64,000 nt of DNA from NCBI GenBank assembly GCA_003339415.1, contig PDHQ01000026.1, positions 171,548-235,547 of the forward strand, written 5' to 3'. The notes below the pieces were generated by a model, which was not told where the DNA came from, did not search any database, and saw nothing but the letters and a program-made list of their open reading frames with translations. The stretch is from Ophiocordyceps camponoti-saundersi (nom. inval.). Taxonomy: Eukaryota; Ascomycota; Sordariomycetes; Hypocreales; Ophiocordycipitaceae. Within the stretch, counting starts at the first letter, position 1. Each line of letters begins with the position of its first letter. Below, piece after piece: positions 54,516-64,000 of this stretch. Both the position numbers and the translations under genes were made by a program.

Positions 54516-57500
54516 TCACTCCATCTTCAGCTGCTCAAACTGCCTAATAGTCTCGAGATAGCTCTGCTCCTCCTGCTTAGCATCCGCCAGCTTCTGCCGA
54601 TCAGCCTCCTGCACCGCCTCCGCCACCTTTTCCCTGTAGCCGGCGTCGGCGAGCAGCTTCTCCTGCTTCTGGACCGTGGCCCTAGCCTTGTCCAGCTTCT
54701 TGTTCGCCTTGGCGATCTCGGCCTCCATGTCAACCCTGCCGCGGACCTGGAGGAAGACGGTCGCCTGGGTGGAGACAGGGTAGGCGACGCAGCCGGGCGG
54801 GCGGGCGGCGTCCGGGCCCGAGACGACCATCTCCTTGACGGCCTTGCCGCTCAGGGACTTGATCGACGCCACCTCGTTGTTGCACGTCCCCAGCGCCCTT
54901 TCCGTCAGGGCCTGGATGACGAGTTGGGCGTCCGTCTTGACGGAGTACTCGGCCATGAGCGACCGGGCCGCCTTGGTGCAGCCCAGAACGAGCTCGTACG
55001 CCGCCTCCGACTCGGCGTCGTCCAGCCCGGCGTCGTACTGCGGATACCGGGCCAGCATGATGGACATGGTCTCGTCGCCCGGTCTTCGGGGCATCCTCTG
55101 CCACATCTCCTCCGTGATAAAGGGCATGAAGGGGTGTATCATGGTCAGGGCCGACTCGAGGGCGGTGTACAGCGTCTGCAGCGCAGAGTCGCGCTCCTCG
55201 GCCGTGCCCTCGCGGAGGATGGCCTTGGAATTTTCGATGTAGACGTCGCAAAGCTCGCCGTACCAGTACCGGTACACGATGATGGTCGCCCTCGAGAACT
55301 CGCGCTCGGCCAGGGCCGCGTTGATATCCCGCGCGGCGCTGTTCATCTTGTGCAAGATCCAGCGCTCGGCCAGCGTCGCCCCTCGAGCCGATTTCGATCC
55401 CTCTCTGGCCGGCGTGAAGCCCTCGGGAAGACAGCCGAGGACGTATTTGGTCGCTTGAAACTGTATCGGCGCCCGCGCGCATTAGACAAAGTCATATCGT
55501 GAAAACAAGCAGTGCGGGACAACTCACGATCTTGTTACAAAACTTGCGATAGCCATGAATCCTGCCGGCCCATCAGTTGGCGACACGAAACATTCGCTTT
55601 GCTCGACTTACACCTTGACATCAAGATTGATGTCTGCTCCGCCCGTCGTGGCGTTGACCATGGTGAAGCGCAACGCGTCGGCACCACATTGGGGGATGCC
55701 GTCGGGAAACGCCGTCTTCTGGTACTTGATGGCCTTTTGCACTTCGCTGGGATGCAGGTTGCCTTGGTACAGCTTCTCGTGAAGTCGCTCCAGTGAGATG
55801 CCCGAGATGACGTCCAAGGGGTCGATGACGTTGCCCAAGCTTTTGCTCATCTTCCTGCCCTCCGAGTCGCGAACGAGACTGTGACAGTAGACCTCCTTAA
55901 ATGGGACCTGGCCCGTCATCTTGAGGCCGAGCATGATCATGCGGGCGATCCAGAAGAAGAGAATGTCCCAGCCAGTCTCGAGAATCGACGTGGGATAGAG
56001 CAACTTTAGGTCATTCGTCTTCTTGGGCCAGCCTAGAGTGCTGAAGGGCCACAGGCCGGAAGAGAACCAAGCTGTCGAGAGCGGTGTCAGCACTCGAACC
56101 CACTCCATCATCATCATCAAAAGAGCCCCGTCCAGTGTATAAAATACTCACTGTCGAGCACATCCTCGTCTTGATGCAGAGTAAACTCCCTGCCAGGAAG
56201 AGCGGCTGCAGCCTTCTTCTCGGCTTCCTCACGGCTCCGGCCGGAAAACCAGAGCTTGTCTTCCGGCACGTCGGGGGCGCCCCCCTGAACCTTGGCAAAG
56301 TACACGGGACAGCGATGCCCCCACCATAGCTGTCTGCTGATGCACCAGTCGTTGATGTCCTCCATCCAGCGGAAATAGCTTCGCTCGGCGGTGTCAGGCT
56401 TGATGGTGATGCGGCCGTCTCGGACAGCCTCCATTGCCGGCTGGGCCATCTCTTTCATCCGAACCCACCACTGGGGCTTCATGATGGGCTCGATGACGTC
56501 TTTGGACTTTTCGCAAAGCGGAACCTTCATCGGGTTGTCTTTCTTATCCACATACAGACCCTTCTCCTTGAGTGCCTCCTGGATGGCGTACCGAACGTCG
56601 AACCGCTTCTGGCCCTTGTATGGGCCGGCGTTGTCGTTCATGAGACCGTCGTCGGTCAAGATGTTGATGAATTCGAGCTTGTGCTTCTGGCCCAGCGTAA
56701 AGTCGTTGGGGTCGTGGGCAGGGGTTAGCTTGACGGCGCCCGTGCCGAATTCCATGTCGACGTATTCGTCGGCGACGATGGGGAGCTTTCGACCGGGGAT
56801 AAAGGGGTGTATCGCATTCTTGCCGACGAGGTGGTTGTATCGTTTATCTTTGGGGTGAACGGCTATGCCCGTGTCACCAAGCATCGTCTCGACACGAGTC
56901 GTGGCCACTTCCAGCGTCTCGTCTGAGCCTTCGACGGGATACTTGAAGTGAACGATGACGCCGAACTCGACCTTCCTCTCGTAGCCTGGAACATCCAGCA
57001 GCGTGCGGCCCAGCAGCTCTTTGTTGGAGACCTCGAGGTTGGAAAGGGCGGTGTTGAGCTTGGTACACCAGTTGACGAGCCTATTTGCCCGATAGATGAC
57101 ACCCTCCTCGTGAAGCTTCACAAAAGTTTCCACCACAGCGGCTGACAGGTTCTCGTCCATGGTAAAGGCTTTTCCCCTACCTTGATTAGCGCTCCCCTTG
57201 GCGACATAGAAGAAAGGGAAAATACTTTACCCTCTCGGCTCCAGTCAAACGATCCGCCCATGCGGGTGAGAGCGGCGTTGATGCGCGCATGGTATTCTTG
57301 TTTCCAGTCCCACACCGTCTTGACGAACGCCTCACGACCCAGGTCATGGCGCGTCTTCTGCTCCCGCCGCCACAGCATATTCTCGACGACGCTCTGTGTC
57401 GAGATCCCAGCATGATCGCAGCCTGGTACCCAGAGAGTCGTCTTGCCCCTCATGCGATTCCACCGGATCATGACGTCTTGCAGAGAATCGCCCAGTGCGT

Positions 57501-58178
57501 GACCCATGTGCAACGAGCCGGTGACGTTGGGCGGAGGGTGGACGATGACGAAATTTCCCTCGTCCTTGACCTTGCCATCCGGTTTGAATTCGGGCTTGAA
57601 TAGGCCTTCATTCTGCCACCAGTCGTACCAGGAAGCCTCGACGGCGACAGGGTCGTAGGCCTTGAAATTGGGGTCGTCGAACGGACGGATGCGCTTCTTC
57701 ATGCCGACGGGGGTGTCTACCTCGTAAGGCGGAACGACCTCCTCTTCCTTCTTCTCCTTGACCTTTTTATCCTTGGTCGGGGCGGCGGCTACCTGAGCGG
57801 CCTTTGCCTTTTTCGCCTCAAGTTTGGCAGCCTTGTCAGCCTTTTTGCGCTCCTTTTCCACTGCAACAGCATTCGGTCAGCGAGAGCGTTTCCCGCTGGA
57901 AGTAACCGGGAAGCCAAGCTTCTTACACTCTTTCTCCGACTTGATCTTGGGAGGGGCGGTGCCGGCATCGGGACCGGAGGCATGAAGGCCTTTGGCCTCA
58001 TGAGCGACGTCTTGCTTGACAGCAGCTGAGACCGGAGGAGGAGTGTTTGTGCTTTCAGCAAGGCCCTCACTCGCCCCGACTGCAGACAGAGGCGCGTCAG
58101 TAATCTTTCGATTCCTCTTCACTAGGGTTTGGGCACGAGTCTCATACTCGGGTTTCCTCGCCCGCTATTGGTAGCCAT
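54516..58178 (-). CDS. vas1: Valyl-tRNA synthetase
   Basis: Seven exons: 58178-58148, 58079-57927, 57860-57231, 57180-56152, 56071-55612, 55561-55528, 55460-54516, 1093 aa. The first intron (GTATGA...TGCAG with a TACTGAC branch site) joins the 10-codon first exon [10 protein letters not shown] to a Lys/Ala-rich extension. The catalytic core has class I signatures HMGH (in [17 protein letters not shown]) and [21 protein letters not shown], and a CP1 editing domain ([18 protein letters not shown]). The anticodon-binding region and a C-terminal coiled coil ([21 protein letters not shown]) follow. Fungi use one gene for both cytosol and mitochondria; an Arg-rich open frame without ATG precedes the start (see findings). 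Confidence 0.93.
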
Positions 58179-58498
58179 TGAGCCGGTAAAGCGCTGAGTT
58201 GAGAGCACGAGGCGCGCCCTGAGCGCTCGCACAGAGAATCGTAACGTCGTGCCGAGCGGAGATGACACTGTCGGAATAGATGGAGAGGCTCTTCAACTGA
58301 TTGCTTTCACACGCCCGTGAAAAACGTTGAACCCAACTCACCCCGCTACGCCACGACTGTGGTGACTCGGTGAGAGAGAAGTTGTGGCGGTGCAGAGGGT
58401 CTTAGCTGTCAGCCTCGTCTCCGCCTCAGCCTCGCCTCTTAGCAAGAAGACGACGACTTCATCCATCGTATGAATTCCCTCTTCGCCATCAGCTATAG
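58179..58498. promoter_or_regulatory. Bidirectional promoter, VARS / mitochondrial protein
   Basis: 320 bp between divergent starts. On the VARS side the frame before ATG is open for 38 codons (58292-58179) back to a TGA at 58295-58293. No other gene. Confidence 0.45.
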
Positions 58499-60120
58499 AT
58501 GGCGGCTCTCGGTAGATTCCGTGGCCTTTTCGGCCAATGCTTGGTCAGATCATTCAGCTCATCATGGCCAAGGAAGACGGCGGTGCGGTACTATTCGTCG
58601 ACCTCATCCTCGGCGTCATCCTCCTCCTCGATACCATCTTCCTCACTCTCCTCCTCCTCAACCTTTGACCATTTCCGATTCTCCTATTTCGCAAAGCCGC
58701 AAGAGAAAGTGCGCCTGTAACCTTCGAAAAGAAACAAATACCATATTCACTCGCTCACCGTTCCCTAGATCGACTATCAAAGGCTCTTCAATCTACTGGC
58801 AGACCTCGACCCCTTCCCCGAATCAGCCGTAATCCTCGTAACGCCAGACTTTTACACCGACATCACGGAAAACTACGACGTCATCAGTCCCATAATCTCG
58901 AAACTCCCCCGGAAAAGTCCGTCTCGCCCATTTCATATCCTGATTGCCGTCGTCGATGGCATACCGTCTACTTTACCGGCAGGGACTCCCACGAAGAAAG
59001 CCCTCTCAGTCTTGAGCGGCCGACTCGAAGAGTTACTACCGGATATGTGGAAACCTCGTTTGGCATCCTCCTCCTCCCGTGAAGCGGATTCGGTAGGGGC
59101 CATCGAATTCGACACCGGTGATGCCCGTATCACGCTGCCGCTGGCGAGGACGACCTTTCTCAACGGCATGACCTCGACGCTCGTCGCCCTTCAATATACA
59201 ACCTCGGGCGAATCTCTTACTTTGGAGAAATCTCTCGAGAAGAATCGTCAACGCATTGTGCTCCCTCCGGTAAAAGGCAGGAATCTGTTCCTCCGGATTC
59301 CCCTGGTACCCATCACCCATTCCCGCATCGTCACCGACAGTTTCGGCAACATAATCAAGACCGTCGAGGTCAACGGTAAGAAGTCAGTCCCAGCATCAAT
59401 GGAGCTCGAGAAGGCCGTGGAGACATTGGCTTCGAAGAGGTTTCCGTCCGGCGTCCCTCCCGAGTCCTGGGGCATCTGGGCCATGGTGACGGCAGAGAGC
59501 AGCGCAAAAGACGTTCCAAATCTCTCACCTTTCCCACTCACAGAGCCAGTCTCTCAAGATCATCTCAAGACTTCATCACAGCATCTCGAGCAACTGTGCA
59601 AGTCCGGCGGACGTTTATATCGCATTCGTGAGATTCCAGGACCCTTCCATGGTAAAAACCTGCCTGTCTAGCTTACTGACCCAGAACAGTGAGCGGCGGC
59701 GGCGGATGGGGCAACAAAAAGGGTCTTCTTTCCCTCGATCCGCAACAGTCTCATCCCTGCCCCGGCGAAGATGACGGCGAAATGCTACCAGACACGGGCA
59801 CTTTTGAAATTGCGCCGCCAGGATCACGCATCCAGTTCTTCGCCACCGCGTCGGAACCTCTATACCGCCCGCCACGTCCTGCACGGCTCGTAGTCGGCGT
59901 GTCAGACGGGCCAGGGGCCGTCGGGGAGAATCCAGATCCGGACAGCCAAGAGGCCATCGAGCGGAGGAGGATGAAGGGTCACGACGTCCACGGTTCGCAC
60001 AATCTCTCCCTCGGCCAGTTCGGCGCCCTGTCGAGCTCCGGCATCTTCGTCGACGGTTGCATAAAGTCCAAGTTGGATACGCCGGGTTGTCGTCTCGATA
60101 TAGACACGTCCGGTGATTAA
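58499..60120 (+). CDS. Unrecognised mitochondrial protein, 499 aa
   Basis: Exons 58499-58708, 58769-59627 and 59690-60120; introns 60 and 62 bp. The N-terminus MAALGRFRGLFGQCLVRSF is a clear mitochondrial presequence (basic, amphipathic, no acids), followed by a Ser-rich linker. Domain-like segments are ESAVILVTPDFYTD, FHILIAVVDGIP, DTGDARITLPLARTTFLNGM, GRNLFLRIPLVPITHSRIVTDSFGNI, then YRILSGGGGWGNKKGLLSLDP created by the second splice, and FEIAPPGSRIQFFA. The even spacing of hydrophobic strands and glycine-rich loop suggests a folded enzyme-like protein. It has slight resemblance to FIST-domain sequences but I cannot assign a family. The continuity across both splices makes the gene itself secure. 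Confidence 0.75.
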
Positions 60121-61353
60121 CCTCCCTTTTCACACCTCGCGAGATGAACCATCCGCCCAGTAACCTGCGGTAAAAAAAAAGAAAACCTGACTCGGAGACA
60201 CTACTGTATACACCGTCTAGCTCGATAGCACCATGCCGTACACAGTCACCACGAAAGCCTCGTGCCGCCTCTCACCCATCCTTCTCCTTCATCTTCGTAG
60301 GCGACCCGGCATCACATCACTCCTCGGAAGACACGTAAAAGGCCCTGTCATTATCATCATCGTGAAAATTGGTGGTAGAAGAAGATACGCTATAGATAGC
60401 ACCCTCTGAAGCCATGTCTAGACTCTCGCATGAGTAGGATGCAGAATGCGGACTTTGGAACCATCACCTCATTCGCCTACATCAAGGATTCCACATATGG
60501 AAAGCCTCGTAAAACCTCGCCCACGGAGACTGTTCTGAAACCAATCGTCGAGACCAGCCTCGACAGATGTGACAATCGTGGAATCATCCAGCTCATAGAA
60601 CGCCATCAGTGGCAGATCCTTCACGGCCGAGGCATGGCTGCCGGACTTTGTGCTTCTGTCACACGAACACAACTCGTGCCGATTCCGCCAGGACATGAGA
60701 AAGGGGGAAAAAAGAGAAAGGGAATCCAACTCGGGCTCTTCGAAGAATCAACACGATTTTCGGCCTGCCGTCTGATACAGCCGCTTCATGACCGAAACCC
60801 TCGACGTTTGTCAGTCAGTGTAAGGGTTTCTCCGACTCATGTCTTCGGTCGACTTGTGATTATTTTGCAGAGTGGACGGAGAGCGGCATCATCAATCCTC
60901 ATGAACATGCTCTTCCGACGATGAGTGATGGAAGTTTCTGGTAGCATGTTCATGAGTTCGGGTCGGTTCCATGGGTATAAGGGGGTCGGACGAGGCGATA
61001 ATTTGCCTCGATAATTTGCCTCGATAGATCAATATCGGCGGTGCTTACACTCTTGCCATTGCCCGGCTAATTTGTTGGACCACAACAGGATTGGCCGTGA
61101 ATTTCAACCATATATAAGGCTGTTATGGGTGGGCTGGAGGAAGCAAGATCAAACTGCACTCCTAAATGGGCCAGTTCTCGCCCTCCCCAGTCCCCCTGTT
61201 GCCCTCTGAGAGCAACACGCTTGTGCCATCTCTTCTGGGCGCTCAGCTTTCCTTTCATAGGCCCACCGGTTCAGCGTCATCCAAACACCACGGTAGCCCA
61301 ACCTCTTCCGGACAGCGGGCTAGGCATCAAGTTTCTTCCCCATAGCAGAGAGG
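60121..61353. other. Intergenic, convergent with VeA
   Basis: 1.2 kb. A 164-codon frame (60430-60924) lacks domains and looks like leader/UTR sequence. A short direct repeat GATAATTTGCCTC occurs twice at 60998-61023. Nothing else stands out. Confidence 0.5.
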
Positions 61354-62948
61354 CTATTGCCACTGGCTAAAGGTCACGACGCCCATCTTGCCGTCGGCGC
61401 GCGAGTACATGCCCTGCCCCGAATCCGCCAGGGCGCCTGGGGGATGGCCGTAATGGGGATCCTGCTGACGACGACCATTATGTAGCGGCTGGACGCTCTG
61501 TGGGAAGACGATTTCGTGTTTGCGCTTGCCACCCGTCGACACAGCAGGCAACGGCTCCGTCTGAGCCTCGATGGGCGGCAAGGGGGACATCAAGGAGGCT
61601 ATCTTGAGCGGAGCCAGAGACGGACGCGGCTTGCTGACCCTCTGCGGAGGGGGAGCCGGCAGGAGGGGCGCGGCGGAGAAGGAGTTGCGCGAGTCCTTCC
61701 TCGAATGGCCCTCTGCCGAGGAGTAGGCAGACGGCGACGGCGTCACATAGCTGCTCGAAGCCCGGTCGTAAGGTTCATGATTGGCGGACAAGGCGGGCGA
61801 TGGACAGGCGGAGCCAACGGGTCGGGGATGGTGGAAGCCGTAGGGCGACTGGGCGGGAGGGTAGGGGCCGCTAGGCGACGCAGGAAGCTGATGGGACATG
61901 TGTCGGGGCGCGTCGCCGAAGGAGAGATGGCCGCGCGGGGCGTCGTAAGCCGAAAGCGGGGGCCGAGGTGGAGGAGGCGGTGCCGGCGCCGGCGGCGGGG
62001 GTGGAGGAGGTGGCGGAGGAGGAGGCGGGTAGGCGTCGACGACAGCCGACGGCCTTCGCGGGGCGGCCGCGTCATTGGTGGAGTAGGGCGCACGGTGCTC
62101 GCTCGAACTGCTGAGAGATCGGGGACGGAGGTCGTCGGCGGCGGGAGTGACGGTACGGCGTCGGGAGAAGTCGTCTTCGCGGCGGTCGAAGCCGTTCGAT
62201 TTGCCGTCCCGCTTTCTCATTCGAACGTCGCGACGAATGCGGACACGGCAGCCCTGGTCAGCCACGGTCTTGCTGAGCTGGGTGCTCTCCATGAGGCCGG
62301 GGAATTTCTTGGCGCTGAAGACGTTGAAGGTCTGCGTCTTGATCTCCATACGCCAGTCGACGCCCGGGGGCAAGTCTCCGCCTTCGGAGGGATGCAGGTC
62401 AAAGTCTCTCTCCTCCTTGGTGGTCTCGAAGAGGCTAAAGGACAGGCGGAAATAGCCCTCGTGGCGGACAGACAGATCGGGAAAGATGAAGTAGCCAGCC
62501 TCGGCAGGGCGATCGAGGTAGGCCATGCCCGAGGCGGGGACACCCGTCAGGATAGGCGGGTTCGTGGCGGCGGGCGTCTGGACGCGGCCATGAGCCATGC
62601 TGCGGGCCTGCTCGAGGCTAGCATAGAGGAAGAAGTTGGCATTGTAGTCAAAGGTGATATCCTTGCCCTCCTCCACCGAAGGACCCTCAATGATGCGGAG
62701 CTCCACGACGGGCGGCGGATCCACAGGACGGCGGTCACTGTTGGCTTTGGGAGCGAGTCAGTCGGGGGGAGGACGACGTCGGAGGACCGGGGGCTACCTT
62801 TCATGCCAGAGCCACAGGCCCGGGCGCGTTCAGGTTGTTGAAGGACAGTCAACTGGTACCACAAACTGCGATTTTCCCTGGTGACTCGGTGGATACACTG
62901 GACCGAGTCGCGGGAGCAGTTTGTGGGAATGGAAGCCGGCGTCGCCAT
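61354..62948 (-). CDS. veA: Velvet developmental regulator VeA
   Basis: Exons 62948-62798 and 62744-61354 with a 53-bp intron, 513 aa. The N-terminus [24 protein letters not shown] joins to [17 protein letters not shown]; this is the start of the velvet DNA-binding fold. It continues with [42 protein letters not shown] and [33 protein letters not shown] ~280-residue Pro/Ser-rich tail (including a 13-Pro run) ends the protein, as in other VeA proteins. VeA bridges VelB and LaeA in the nucleus and couples light and development to secondary metabolism. All velvet core strands are present. The upstream region is rich in GA repeats. Confidence 0.95.
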
Positions 62949-63290
62949 TGCGCGGGCGAGGAGAAGGTGGTTGTTATGACTTGATAATGATGATGGTGAA
63001 GATGGTAAGGATGATGAGGTGGACGACACATCAGTGTCGCCAGTGGCGGGAAATGGCGAGAAGACGATGGAGAGGGAGGCAGGGAGTAGAGGGGGGGAGG
63101 GAAAAAAAAATTGTGAGATGATGGCCTGCGACGGTGATTTGACGACGGCCGGCCGGCCGGTTGGTGAGAGTCCAGGCGGGGGAACTGCACGGGAGGAAGG
63201 ACGGATGGGATGAAGGGGTGGAAATGGACGAGGAGCGGAAACGGGGGAGAGATGAGGATGGAGTAGAATGGAAAAGGAGGAGAAGGATGA

Positions 63291-63301
63291 AGAGAGAGAG
63301 A

Positions 63302-63357
<56 letters not shown>
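63291..63357. repeat. (GA)n microsatellite
   Basis: About thirty GA units, slightly interrupted, lie ~340 bp upstream of the VeA start on its 5' side. Confidence 0.9.
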
Positions 63358-63359
<2 letters not shown>

Positions 63360-63902
63360 GACAGAGACAGAGACACAGAGGAGAAAGAAAGAAAGGGAGA
63401 AGAGAGAGGGCCAGGGGACTGACTGACTGTGCAGCAGCAGCACCGGTCAGGGCCGCTGGCTGGCTGGCTGGCTGGGACAGACGACGATACCTCCTAAGCC
63501 ACGGTACAAGCAGGTACAAGGTTTACACAGGTACGGGCAAAGCCATGTAACGAACGGTAGGAGCAAAAGTACCGCCTACCGACTGTGTACGTCTGGAGAG
63601 GGCCTACAAGACCTACAGCACAAGACCTACAGAGTCTACCGGGCGGGAGGGAAGAGCCAAAGAGTTGAAAAGAAAAAAAAGCGAGAAGAAAAGAAAAAAG
63701 GAAAAAGGAAAAGAAAAGAAGAAAAAAAGACGGACGGTTGGCTGCCGTCTGGAGTCTGATTGGCCGCGACTAAAACAGGCCGCTGCAGCAAGCCCCGAGC
63801 GTCTGGGTAGCGGTTGCAGCTGGCCGAGAGATTACTATGTACAGCGAAGATTGGCCAGCCGATCCCGTTGGGGCCCGCAGAGAGAGAATGTGTGTGTGTG
63901 TG

Positions 63903-63906
<4 letters not shown>

Positions 63907-63954
<48 letters not shown>

Positions 63955-63973
63955 CGCCACCCCCCCCCCCCCC
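63907..63973. repeat. Poly(C) tract
   Basis: A run of ~45 C, a short TCCCGCCA interruption, then 13 more C at the window edge. Accuracy of its length is doubtful in any assembly. Confidence 0.9.
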
Positions 63974-64000
63974 GGCCCCCCCTTCTTCTTTTCCTTTTTT

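Larger units (their letters stand above)
62949..64000. other. VeA upstream region
   Basis: Gene-free to the window edge. Includes a long (GA)n tract at ~63291-63357, an A/G-rich block at 63660-63730, TG repeats at 63891-63906 and a very long C run. This probably holds the VeA promoter and long leader. Confidence 0.6.

Noticed and set aside
60430..60924. 164-codon frame between the mitochondrial gene and VeA
   Set aside because: No recognisable domain, no signal, poor composition; more likely UTR or spacer.
61516..62841. 441-codon plus-strand frame over VeA
   Set aside because: Antisense shadow of VeA, low-complexity G/R-rich, and it crosses the VeA intron.
62547..63443. 298-codon minus-strand frame spanning the VeA first exon and (GA)n tract
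   Set aside because: It is a different frame from VeA; the first part is repeated Ser-Leu from the microsatellite.

Overview
The window is nuclear DNA of a filamentous ascomycete, most likely a sordariomycete and plausibly Hypocreales. The genes are intron-rich with short introns (about 45-105 bp, GT-AG, CTAAC/CTGAC-type branch points). They include typical Pezizomycotina proteins: the velvet regulator VeA, a STRIPAK Far11/PRO22 homologue, a WSC-domain peroxidase and a DUF3669 protein. Intergenic DNA is full of ACATACATAC/TACCTACC-type simple repeats and unusually long poly(G)/poly(C) runs. The order is inferred from family resemblance only.

Layout. 0-9.6 kb: the 3' end of Far11, a MARVEL-type membrane protein, a secreted heme peroxidase with three WSC domains, the histone-fold protein MHF1/CENP-S and a PLP-dependent serine/threonine dehydratase. 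9.6-31 kb is an accessory stretch, gene-poor and repeat-rich. It holds a 2EXR/F-box-like protein behind a long minisatellite, several secreted cysteine-rich proteins, a CYP52-clan P450 facing a secretory lipase, and a DUF3669 gene lying between two near-identical 80-bp inverted repeats. 31-64 kb is dense housekeeping DNA: an F-box/JmjC oxygenase, eIF4A, a four-TM protein, eIF2-gamma, a Laa2-like AP-1 accessory factor, nucleoporin NSP1, ATPase inhibitor IF1, 14-3-3, DPH4, mitochondrial ribosomal protein mL59, splicing helicase PRP28, valyl-tRNA synthetase, an unrecognised mitochondrial protein, and VeA at the right edge.

The most unusual item is the nine-exon gene at 16317-18109, which no single open frame reveals. 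It encodes a secreted protein of 429 residues with 30 cysteines, arranged as tandem twin-CX3C modules. Most modules occupy exactly one exon, all delimited by short introns. A second, one-module protein of the same pattern lies 1.2 kb downstream. The architecture resembles disulfide-stapled helical hairpins, and I know of no described fungal family built this way.

The housekeeping half is translation-heavy (eIF4A, eIF2-gamma, VARS, DPH4 for eEF2 modification, mL59). Several gene pairs are divergent over compact shared promoters: Laa2-like/NSP1, mL59/PRP28, VARS/58.5-kb gene. Exon boundaries below were derived by hand from reading frame, splice consensus and family continuity. All listed spliced CDSs sum to multiples of three.
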